Below, one piece after another: positions 1-5,673 of a stretch of DNA of 7,424 nucleotides. Below the pieces are notes generated by a model. That model ran no database searches, was not told the DNA's origin, and saw only the letters and a list, made by a program, of their open reading frames with translations. Source of the DNA: CAZFVY01 sp964522665. GTDB lineage: Bacteria; Verrucomicrobiota; Verrucomicrobiia; Limisphaerales; CAZFVY01. The stretch lies in NCBI GenBank assembly GCA_964522665.1, contig CAZFVY010000177.1, positions 1-7,424 on the forward strand, given 5' to 3'. Positions within the stretch are counted from its first letter, which is position 1. Each line of letters opens with the position of its first letter. The position numbers and the translations under genes are program-made.

Positions 1-726
1 ATCATTTCGATACCCGAGCCCACCGAGCGCCTCGGAGCGCAACAACACAGATCGTAAAACGTTCTGTGGAGCCGGCGAGAGCCGCTTTGAGAGATAGGGA
101 GTGATTGATCCATCGGTGATTCCGTTACGCTGCGCTTTGCATACAAGTTCTTACAAGTGTCTCAATGGCGCTTAGATAAGGCCTAAAACTCTTTTGCCTA
201 GTCGTTCGAGTCGGGGGCGACGTTTCACGGTCTCTCGGAACGGGTTCCACGAAGTGACACGTTTTCATACGAAACATTATTTTGAGAGGCCGCGAGTGGA
301 ACAATCCTCAACTCGGTCGGCCGCTTCTGGTCTGAACCGCCAAATTGCGTACGTCCCACCGCCTAAAATGAATAAAGCAACAGGCCAGCGGAAGGGGCCA
401 AGGAACAAAAGGTACTCCACGGAGCCACTTGCCAAGGCGGCAACTCCCAAACCACCTCCGAAGAACCACTTCAAACAGCCGACCAGACGCCATTTTACGG
501 AATAATCAATTCTTCCGTCAAGCATCAAAACAATTCCTAGCAATCCGCAAAGCAGTAGAGGATGCTCTCGAAGGTATCCTCGCAGCTTGTGCTCCCACAC
601 ATGCAATCCAATGATCCAATGCATCTTGTCTAATTATGGAAGGAATCGGGACGGGTCCGATAGTGTCATGCAAGGTGAAAGAGAACGGCCGAGGAGCGCG
701 ACTCTACGGCGCCAATTCATGAGCGG
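1..726. other. Left flank with no confident gene
   Basis: All three plus-strand frames entering from the left edge close within about 110 bases, and their short peptides resemble no protein I recognise. A 7-bp direct repeat (TACAAGT) occurs at 142-148 and 152-158, a period of 10 bp. I saw no tRNA, rRNA or CRISPR pattern. The only candidate gene is the minus-strand ORF at 277-624, listed separately. The stretch 625-726, downstream of the Ig/propeller gene on the minus strand, shows no convincing terminator (no GC-rich stem followed by a T-run). Confidence 0.5.
277..624 (-). CDS. Possible small membrane protein, hypothetical
   Basis: This 115-residue ORF starts with ATG at 624 and stops with TAA at 277. 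I do not recognise a family. The translation has three hydrophobic stretches: roughly residues 23-35 (LLLCGLLGIVLML), 46-77 (containing WFFGGGLGVAALA) and 79-95 (WPVALFILGGGTYAIW). A basic and acidic tail (RFRPEAADRVEDC) follows, which would fit a two- or three-span inner-membrane protein. No Shine-Dalgarno sequence precedes the ATG. It lies about 100 bp downstream of the Ig/propeller gene on the same strand, so co-transcription is possible. An opposite-strand ORF covers almost the same bases (194-505), but it starts with TTG and its product is a low-complexity basic peptide. The minus ORF is therefore the better candidate. It may still be chance. Confidence 0.3.
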   Translation of the reverse strand: MHWIIGLHVWEHKLRGYLREHPLLLCGLLGIVLMLDGRIDYSVKWRLVGCLKWFFGGGLGVAALASGSVEYLLFLGPFRWPVALFILGGGTYAIWRFRPEAADRVEDCSTRGLSK

Positions 727-2163
727 TTAGCGCGCGATCAGCCGAAAGAACTGGCTTCCGCTGGAAGCGTCAATCGGGAGGGTGTTTTGATTGTTGTTGA
801 TTGTCGGTGAACTGGTGACGTCGATCCAATTGTTCGCCGCGGAAAGGTCGGGAGAGGACTGCAACGTGAAGTTCACCGGCCAGGATAGAACCACGCGGTT
901 GGCTGAGCGCGTGAAAGCGATTGAGGGCGCCACGAACGGATAGGTCTGCGATTGAAGGATGGCGCCCGCGTCGCCAACCGCCACAAATGTGCCGGCGCCG
1001 AACGCCACGCCATGAAGATCGGCTTGCGTTCGGGGATTTCGGGATTGCCAGTTGATTCCATCGGTCGAGGTGTAGTACGCGCCGGCGTCGCACACCGCCA
1101 CAAAGGCTCCATTGGCAAACGTGACATCGAAGAGATTATGCGAGGGGCCGCTGTGGCCGACCCAGTTACTGAGGCCATTGGTCGAGGTTAGGATCGCGCC
1201 CGAGAGGCCCGTCATCACAAATTCTCCCGCGCCATAAGTAATGCCAAACATATCGAGGGTCGTCGAGGAATTGCGCCGGTTCCAACCCAGCCCGTCGGGC
1301 GAAGTCACGATCGTCCCACCCGCGCCCACCGCCACGAAGAGGCCGTTGGCGTAGGTGACGTGGTTCAGAGCGGTTGGCATCGGAGAGGTGATCGCTATCC
1401 AGCCAACTCCGTCGATAAAAGTCTGGATGGTTCCGCCATCACCCACGGCGACAAACGCGCCATTGCCGAACGCGACGCCGCGGAGCGGGGCGCTCGTGGT
1501 CGCGGTGCGCCCGGTCCAACTGACGGCGTTGCTCGAAGTCAGGATGGCGCCCGCGTCGCCGACGGCGATCCAGGTTCCGGCGCCATAGGCGATGCCGTAC
1601 AGCGGAGCGCTCGTGCCGGAATCGCGCGCGGTCCAAGTGGCCCCATCCGTTGAGGTCAGGATGGTTCCCGCGTCACCCACGGCTCCAAAAAGGCCGGCGC
1701 CGTAGGTTACGCTTCGGAGCGCGGCGCCAGTCCCCGAGGTCTGGACCGTCCAATTGGCCAAGGGATCGCCGGGATAGACATAGTCCGCCGGATGCACCGT
1801 CAGCGTCGCGGGGGAGCTGACAAATGAATTGCCCGCGTAACTAACGACCACCGTGTAGGTTCCGGAGTCGGAAAGCTGGACGCCAGGTGAAATCAAGGCT
1901 AAGCCCGTTTCTCCGGGGAGGTCCACGCCATTCAATTGCCATTGAAAAGTCGGCTCCCCCGGCGGCGCCGTCGCCAGACCGTTCCAAGGGAACGCCGTAA
2001 AAGACACAGGGTCGCCGACGAGGACGGATTCTGAGACCGGGAAGACTTTTGGCGAGAGCGTTTGCCCTTGGGCCAAAGGCGTCAAAAGGCAGAGTAGCGT
2101 CGCGAAGAGCAATCGATGGAATCTTGCGCCGCATGAGACCGGGTTATTCGTGAAGTTCGACAT
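727..2163 (-). CDS. Secreted Ig-like domain plus seven-repeat beta-propeller protein
   Basis: This 478-residue protein probably acts outside the cytoplasm; its substrate or partner is unknown. The ATG at 2163 is preferred over an upstream in-frame start at 2256 because it places a signal peptide at the N-terminus: basic residues near 14-17, hydrophobic LLFATLLCLLTPLAQG, cleavage near residues 31-34. Residues ~35-125 form an Ig-like domain, with the core tryptophan in FQWQLNG (73-79) and the tyrosine-corner motif DSGTYTV (99-105). Residues ~138-410 hold seven tandem repeats of 38-40 residues with consensus 'W-x-x-R...L-x-G-V-A-Y/F-G-A-G-x-F-V-A-V-G-D-A-G-x-I-L-T-S-T-D-G'. This resembles BNR/Ycf48-like propeller blades, and seven copies suit a closed ring. 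The last ~65 residues (FTLQSSPDLS...W...FFRLIAR) match a C-terminal tail common on secreted Verrucomicrobia proteins. No enzyme motif is visible. No Shine-Dalgarno is seen upstream. Confidence 0.88.
   Translation of the reverse strand: MSNFTNNPVSCGARFHRLLFATLLCLLTPLAQGQTLSPKVFPVSESVLVGDPVSFTAFPWNGLATAPPGEPTFQWQLNGVDLPGETGLALISPGVQLSDSGTYTVVVSYAGNSFVSSPATLTVHPADYVYPGDPLANWTVQTSGTGAALRSVTYGAGLFGAVGDAGTILTSTDGATWTARDSGTSAPLYGIAYGAGTWIAVGDAGAILTSSNAVSWTGRTATTSAPLRGVAFGNGAFVAVGDGGTIQTFIDGVGWIAITSPMPTALNHVTYANGLFVAVGAGGTIVTSPDGLGWNRRNSSTTLDMFGITYGAGEFVMTGLSGAILTSTNGLSNWVGHSGPSHNLFDVTFANGAFVAVCDAGAYYTSTDGINWQSRNPRTQADLHGVAFGAGTFVAVGDAGAILQSQTYPFVAPSIAFTRSANRVVLSWPVNFTLQSSPDLSAANNWIDVTSSPTINNNQNTLPIDASSGSQFFRLIAR
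937..1752 (-). repeat. Seven in-frame ~117-bp coding repeats
   Basis: The propeller-coding part of the Ig/propeller gene consists of seven tandem units of about 39 codons, each starting with a Trp codon (the first at 1750-1752). Several units remain similar as DNA. For example, plus-strand segments near 959, 1543 and 1657 all read close to GGATGG(C/T)(G/T)CCCGCGTC(G/A)CC. Units 4 and 5 are the most diverged. In unit 6 the usual AVGDAG reads AVCDAG. The pattern fits blade duplication within one gene and is not a mobile repeat. Confidence 0.85.
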
Positions 2164-2405
2164 TGTATTATTTTCGAGGTTTTTGTCTTGGCAGCCCGTT
2201 AAGAAAACATGGATCTTGCTGTTTCGACAGGAATGGCCCGCCGACGGGCGGCTCAATGAGGGTGAAACCGTGGCCGAGCGACCTTGGGCCGAACCCGCTC
2301 TCCACCTCCGTCATGCGCCCTTGCTTCGAACCCCTTCGCATACATTCGGCAGCCTACTCAAGGATGGCCGAAAATGCAAGCAAAACCATGCGGAAACCGA
2401 CGCGC

Positions 2406-2523
2406 GGGGCGCATCTCATTTTTTTGTCGGTCTATTGCGGATTTGGCGCAACCGACGCTGATTTCCCCTCTTCCCGCCTCCCTCCCAAATTATCGACCTG
2501 TCAAAAAAAATGAGATGCGCCCC
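2406..2523. repeat. 20-bp perfect inverted repeat, MITE-like or large hairpin
   Basis: The left arm at 2406-2425 begins GGGGCGCATCTCA and continues into seven T. The right arm at 2504-2523 is its exact reverse complement, starting with A residues and ending TGAGATGCGCCCC. The arms are separated by 78 bp. Just outside each arm sits a related but shifted GC-rich hexamer or heptamer (GACGCGC on the left, GACGCGC again on the right). Just inside, weaker inverted similarity continues (GTCGGTC against GACAGGTC). Such an arrangement could be a miniature inverted-repeat element, a palindromic repeat, or a transcript-folding element. Nothing in the interior codes for a transposase. Confidence 0.7.
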
Positions 2524-2587
2524 GACGCGCGTAACTTCGAGTTGTTTACGTTTTGGGTCGGTACGCTCCGAAGCCTCAGGTCGGAAC

Positions 2588-2682
2588 GGGCTGGAAGCCC
2601 ACAATGGGATAGCCTGGGATAGAGCGAAGCGAAATCCCAGGAAATCGTCCCCTTTTGTAATTCTTCCGGTCTGTAAGACCGG
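2588..2682. repeat. Cluster of three short hairpins, likely interspersed repeat
   Basis: Three perfect stems occur in a row. The first is GGGCT/AGCCC at 2588-2592 and 2596-2600, with a 3-nt loop. The second is CCTGGGAT/ATCCCAGG at 2613-2620 and 2634-2641, with a 13-nt loop reading AGAGCGAAGCGAA. The third is CCGGTCT/AGACCGG at 2666-2672 and 2676-2682, with a 3-nt loop. No T-run follows any of them, so they are not classic terminators. The regular spacing and lack of coding signal suggest a repeated structured element of the host genome, but I cannot confirm copies elsewhere from this window. Confidence 0.5.
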
Positions 2683-2808
2683 GACCGTTCGCCGTTCCCC
2701 TCGACCTACGATGCCAAAAACTGCAACCACTCGATGTCGCACTCCAGCGCGCGTCTGAACCCCCTCGGAGAACACAAGCGCTTGGTGTAATGTCTTATAA
2801 ATAGCGGC

Positions 2809-4146
2809 TCACCGTTTCGTCGTGCCCACGGCTACGATGTTCTCCACTGTGCGGAAGTAGATCGTGCCTTCGGAGATCGCCGGCGTGGCCAGGCAAATGC
2901 CGCCGAGTTTGTTGGTGGCCAGGACCGAGAACTGATTCGTCGCGGGCACGACAAACACTTCGCCTTGCTCGCCCGTAAAATAGAGGTTGTCCCGCGCCGC
3001 GACCGGCGAAGCCGTGAAGCCCTGGTTGCCGCCGCCGATCCTCGCGTCGTAAACGACCTTCCCGGTGTGGACGTCAAAGCACGTAAGCACGCCATCCTGG
3101 TTTCCCCACAGCAAGTCTCCCACCGCGATCGGGGTGAGGAGATAATTCCCCCGGCGCGGATGGGACCAGGCGATCGCCTGATTCGTGCCGGCGATATCCT
3201 CCGGGGTGATGTCGCCCGTCGCGCTGAGCCGAACCGCCCGCATCGGCCGGTATCGACCATGCGCGCTCGTTATAATAGCAAGGTCGCCCGCGATAATCGG
3301 CGAGGCAACCGGGATGTCGCCGCCGTCTTTCAGGCGCCAGAGCTCCTTGCCGGTCTCGAAATCATACCCGCCAATCAATTTCCAGCCGTTCGCGATGACT
3401 TGGGTCCGGTTACCCGAGGTCGCAATCACTGGCGTGGACCACGTGGGCACATCGTGGCGGACGGTGCGCCAAAGCTCGTGACCGTCCGCGGCGTCGAACG
3501 CCGCCAGGAATTGTCCGCTCAACACGTCGCATTGAACGATCACCTTGCCGTCGCGCAGGATGGGCGAGCTGCCAAAACCCCAGGCGGTATTGGTAATGGC
3601 ATAATATCCTGCATCCAACGCGCCGAGGTCTTTCCGCCAAAGCTGGCGGCCCTCGAGATCGAAGCAGAACAATCCTTCGGAGCCGAACAAAGCCACGATG
3701 TGGCGCCCATCAGTCGCCGGGGTTGAATTGCAGTGGGTTGCTTTCGTATGGCGCTGCGAGCGGGGCACGGCTTCCAGGACCAATTTGTCCCAGAGAATCC
3801 TGCCGGAGACTTTGTCGAGGCACAGCAGTCGCCACTGTTGTGGCTCGGTTTCCTTGTACGAACCAATGTCGCCATACAAACCCACCCGCAACTCAGATTT
3901 CGCTCCCGGCCGCACCGCCGTCGCCACAAAGAGTTTATCTTCCCAGACGATCGGGCACGCGTGACCAAGCCCGGGGATCGGGGTCCGCCAGCGGATATTT
4001 TCGCCCGTCTCAATGTTCCAGGTAACGGGTGCCGCATCGTCGGCCACGCCGCTTGAATTCGGGCCGCGGAATTGCGGCCAATTGATCGTTGCCGCTAATG
4101 AGGCGTGGCCCATGCTCAAGAGGAAAATCCAAATCGCGTTTCTCAT
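2809..4146 (-). CDS. Secreted PQQ-like (BamB-type) beta-propeller repeat protein
   Basis: This 445-residue protein has an N-terminal signal peptide (MRNAIWIFLLSMGHASLA, cleavage likely after Ala18), so it should act in the periplasm or outside the cell. I prefer the ATG at 4146; a GTG two codons upstream (4152) is also in frame. The mature N-terminus contains WPQFRGPNSSG (23-33), the signature opening of a large Planctomycetes/Verrucomicrobia family. Propeller blades follow, with the PQQ-repeat pattern of a hydrophobic strand, then 'D-x-x-(T/S)-G-x-x-(L/V)-W'. Examples are LLCLDKVSGRILWDK (107-121), CFDLEGRQLWRKDLG (161-175), AFDAADGHELWR (217-228), YDFETGKELWRLKDG (261-275) and CFDVHTGKVVYDARIGGG (356-373). 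The length, a little over 400 residues, is normal for the family. Genuine PQQ binding or dehydrogenase activity is not indicated; the family role is mostly unknown, probably scaffolding or ligand binding. It runs divergently from the acetyltransferase gene. Confidence 0.93.
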   Translation of the reverse strand: MRNAIWIFLLSMGHASLAATINWPQFRGPNSSGVADDAAPVTWNIETGENIRWRTPIPGLGHACPIVWEDKLFVATAVRPGAKSELRVGLYGDIGSYKETEPQQWRLLCLDKVSGRILWDKLVLEAVPRSQRHTKATHCNSTPATDGRHIVALFGSEGLFCFDLEGRQLWRKDLGALDAGYYAITNTAWGFGSSPILRDGKVIVQCDVLSGQFLAAFDAADGHELWRTVRHDVPTWSTPVIATSGNRTQVIANGWKLIGGYDFETGKELWRLKDGGDIPVASPIIAGDLAIITSAHGRYRPMRAVRLSATGDITPEDIAGTNQAIAWSHPRRGNYLLTPIAVGDLLWGNQDGVLTCFDVHTGKVVYDARIGGGNQGFTASPVAARDNLYFTGEQGEVFVVPATNQFSVLATNKLGGICLATPAISEGTIYFRTVENIVAVGTTKR

Positions 4147-4412
4147 AGTCACTAATAGAAGTTTTCTTTACCGAGCCTCGCCGACGATACCTGACCCGCG
4201 GCGGTCGGAGAAGCCAAATCCCGTTCAGAAACTCGCGGGTCCTGTCGTGTGCCAAAGTGTTGGATCCAATTTAGCGGACAATGATGACGCTGTCACGCGA
4301 GGCATCGCCAGATCTGTCGTGATTTTGTTCGAACGGACTCAACAAAAGAAATGTCAAGGAAGGCATAATCGCTGGCGTTCGCTGTCACTTTCGCGCATTC
4401 TTTGCCCGATCC
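4147..4412. other. Divergent intergenic region
   Basis: This 266-bp stretch should carry promoters for both the PQQ-like gene (leftward) and the acetyltransferase gene (rightward). It contains an 8-bp inverted repeat, GACCCGCG at 4193-4200 and CGCGGGTC at 4234-4241, with 33 bp between. I found no convincing sigma70 -35/-10 pair. CATAAT at 4364-4369 resembles a -10 box for the rightward gene but lacks a matching -35. Confidence 0.4.
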
Positions 4413-5060
4413 ATGAGTGGAAGGTTTCCGGTCAATGTTGACGGTGAGTGGCGTGAAGTCGAAATCAGCTTTGCTTCGCGTCGAGAGGTGAAGCGGCTCG
4501 CGTATTGGCGGATTCCCCGGCTCCTGCCCCGAGACCTTGATGTGGCGCAAAAGATTTTTGACGCGGTAGAGTTCGCGCGGCTCGCCTCGAATCGCTGGCA
4601 GTATTATCACAGGCAACATGCCACGGTGAAAAGCATGGACGGGTTGAACCAAACCATTCATGAGCGTCCCAGCGCAGAAGTGGCGATGGTTATGATAGCG
4701 CGACCAGCGTGGGATTCGCGAATCCCGACACTAGGGATCGCTTACCTGCGGCGGACTTGGTGCAATCATCTGTTTTTGGAATTCTTCGCCACGCATCCGC
4801 AAGTGATTGTCCGGCGGCACGAACAAATCCGCGGCGTCGGCGATGCCATGCTTCATCAAATCGTCGCACTGGCTGAACAAATCGCCGCTCCCTGTATCTG
4901 GGGCGAGGCGACGGAGAATTCGTTTGAGTGGTATCAGAAGCATTTGGCCATCGAAGAGGTACGCGACCACTTCTTCATCGAAGACCAGGTGATGGCGCAC
5001 TGCCTGAAGGAAATGCACCTGGCCCAGAAGGAAATGCTTGCGCGCCGGGCAGCGAGGTAG
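4413..5060 (+). CDS. GNAT-like N-acetyltransferase
   Basis: This 215-residue protein resembles the GNAT acyl-CoA-dependent acetyltransferase fold in its second half. Residues ~105-130 (IPTLGIAYLRRTWCNHLFLEFFATHP) would be the central strands. R140-G141-V142-G143 corresponds to the acetyl-CoA pyrophosphate-binding motif A (Q/R-x-x-G-x-G/A), followed by helix DAMLHQIVALAEQ. CIWGEATENSFEWYQKHL (161-178) matches the typical motif B, a strand followed by a 'fYek.lGF'-like segment, and DHFFIE (185-190) would be the last strand. The first ~100 residues are not recognised and could hold the substrate site. The acceptor substrate is unknown. The ATG start lacks a clear Shine-Dalgarno. The stop lies 12 nt before the next gene and a shared terminator follows, so the two form a likely operon. 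Confidence 0.75.
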   Translation: MSGRFPVNVDGEWREVEISFASRREVKRLAYWRIPRLLPRDLDVAQKIFDAVEFARLASNRWQYYHRQHATVKSMDGLNQTIHERPSAEVAMVMIARPAWDSRIPTLGIAYLRRTWCNHLFLEFFATHPQVIVRRHEQIRGVGDAMLHQIVALAEQIAAPCIWGEATENSFEWYQKHLAIEEVRDHFFIEDQVMAHCLKEMHLAQKEMLARRAAR

Positions 5061-5072
5061 GAGATTGATGCC

Positions 5073-5291
5073 GTGAAAATGAAGTTGATAAGCCGTCGTA
5101 TCCGCTCGATCGAAGAGCTGATGACGCTGGAGGAAAAGTTTCCCGGCGTGTGCGGGCCTAGCCCCTCGGCTTTCGCCGCCCGGCATGGTTTGAGACTTTC
5201 CAAGTCGTATATGGCGTTCATGCGCCGTCGGAGCGCCGACGGCAAGGGCGCTCGCAAGGGCGCGCAGGCCCCCCGCAAGCTGGCCGCTTGA
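5073..5291 (+). CDS. Small basic protein, hypothetical
   Basis: This is a 72-residue product of unknown family. It probably starts with GTG at 5073; an in-frame ATG two codons later (5079) is an alternative. GGAG at 5060-5063, nine bases before the GTG, is one of the few plausible ribosome binding sites in the window and overlaps the stop of the upstream acetyltransferase gene, suggesting translational coupling. Residues ~12-24 (SIEELMTLEEKFP) form a short acidic helix. Residues 30-50 (PSPSAFAARHGLRLSKSYMAF) look like a possible helix-turn-helix, and the last 25 residues are very rich in Arg, Lys and Ala. A nucleic-acid-binding role is conceivable but is inference only. It ends just before the intrinsic terminator. 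Confidence 0.6.
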   Translation: MKMKLISRRIRSIEELMTLEEKFPGVCGPSPSAFAARHGLRLSKSYMAFMRRRSADGKGARKGAQAPRKLAA

Positions 5292-5309
5292 CCGGTTTTT
5301 TAAACGAAT

Positions 5310-5335
5310 GCGAACGGAAATCCGTTCGCTTTTTT
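5310..5335 (+). terminator. Intrinsic terminator of the acetyltransferase operon
   Basis: A perfect 9-bp stem (GCGAACGGA at 5310-5318, TCCGTTCGC at 5321-5329) with an AA loop is followed directly by six T (5330-5335). It lies 19 bp after the stop of the 72-residue gene and is oriented for rightward transcription. It separates the acetyltransferase pair from the primase-helicase block. Confidence 0.92.
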
Positions 5336-5440
5336 GATTGGAGATTGCGCATCGCGCATGGTTCAACTCTGCGTCTCCGCGCGTTCACGTTGAAACGAGC
5401 CAGCCTTGCCGGAGACACAGGCGCAAAGGTCGCGTTTCAA

Positions 5441-5662
5441 ATGGAGGACATCGTGGTCGCAAATCCGTTTATCACCGCCCGCGGAGTCGAAAAAAAGCTG
5501 GGCGTCGCCTTCAACACAGTGATGCGCGTGATTGGGCTGTTGCAAAAGCGAGGCATCGTCAAAGAAATCAGCGGCGCCACGCGCGACCGGGTATATTGTG
5601 CCACGGCATTGCTCGACATCTTGGAGGAACCGGCGCAACTTCAACTTCGCGGAGAGTTTTGA
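5441..5662 (+). CDS. Stand-alone winged-helix domain, Fic-family C-terminus-like (fragment or regulator)
   Basis: This 73-residue ORF reads like the C-terminal winged-helix domain found at the end of many Fic/DOC-family proteins. The helix-turn-helix lies in NPFITARGVEKKLGVAFNTV (residues 8-27), a recognition helix follows, then GIVKEISGATRDRVYCATAL (39-58) is the wing, and LLDILEE ends it. In full-length Fic proteins the equivalent segment reads like 'GILREVTGRKRNRVYVYEEYLDIL' and follows a ~250-residue Fic domain with an HPFxxGNGR motif. No such motif is present upstream here, and the acetyltransferase operon terminator intervenes at 5310-5335. The frame is open back to a TTG at 5288, but the extra residues look non-coding and read through the terminator, so ATG 5441 is preferred. 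The stop lies 11 nt before the primase-helicase start. It is either the remnant of a lost Fic gene or a small DNA-binding regulator of the downstream gene. Confidence 0.6.
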   Translation: MEDIVVANPFITARGVEKKLGVAFNTVMRVIGLLQKRGIVKEISGATRDRVYCATALLDILEEPAQLQLRGEF

Positions 5663-5673
5663 ATCGCTGCGAC

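Larger units (their letters stand above)
2164..2808. other. Gene-free, structure-rich intergenic region
   Basis: This 645-bp gap lies between two minus-strand genes. The part next to 2164 should contain the promoter and leader of the Ig/propeller gene, but I see no clear -35/-10 pair. Positions 2406-2523 hold a long perfect inverted repeat and 2588-2682 hold three consecutive hairpins, both listed separately. Near 2772-2788 there is a short palindrome (CAAGCGCTTG) after the stop of the PQQ-like gene, without a T-run, so it is not called as a terminator. ORFs that can be read across this region on both strands (for example 2416-2775 minus, 2284-2622 plus) give compositionally odd peptides and look like translations of the repeat DNA. 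Confidence 0.6.

Noticed and set aside
194..505. Plus-strand 103-codon frame starting at TTG
   Set aside because: There is a weak start codon, no ribosome binding site and a biased basic peptide; the opposite-strand hydrophobic ORF fits the same bases better.
937..1752. Possible CRISPR array because of regular repeats
   Set aside because: The repeats are ~117 bp, diverged, in frame and code for propeller blades; there are no short identical repeats with unique spacers.
2416..2775. Minus-strand 119-codon frame over the intergenic repeats
   Set aside because: It reads straight through the inverted repeat and all three hairpins, so it is better explained as repeat DNA than as a gene.
2772..2788. 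Palindrome CAAGCGCTTG after the PQQ-like gene as a terminator
   Set aside because: The stem is short, one base is bulged outside the core, and no T-run follows on the minus strand.
2965..3726. Plus-strand open frame of 253 codons
   Set aside because: It is antisense to the well-supported PQQ-like propeller gene; its composition (Arg, Ala, Gly) and lack of domain structure mark it as a shadow.
4340..4369. Sigma70 promoter with CATAAT as -10 for the acetyltransferase operon
   Set aside because: There is no TTGACA-like -35 at 16-18 bp, and AT-rich hexamers are expected by chance in this stretch.
4731..5366. Minus-strand open frame of 211 codons
   Set aside because: It runs antisense through the GNAT gene, the 72-residue gene and the terminator hairpin, and no domain is recognisable.
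5288..5440. N-terminal extension of the winged-helix ORF back to a TTG
   Set aside because: The extension would be translated through the intrinsic terminator at 5310-5335, has no Fic-domain similarity, and overlaps the end of the preceding gene.
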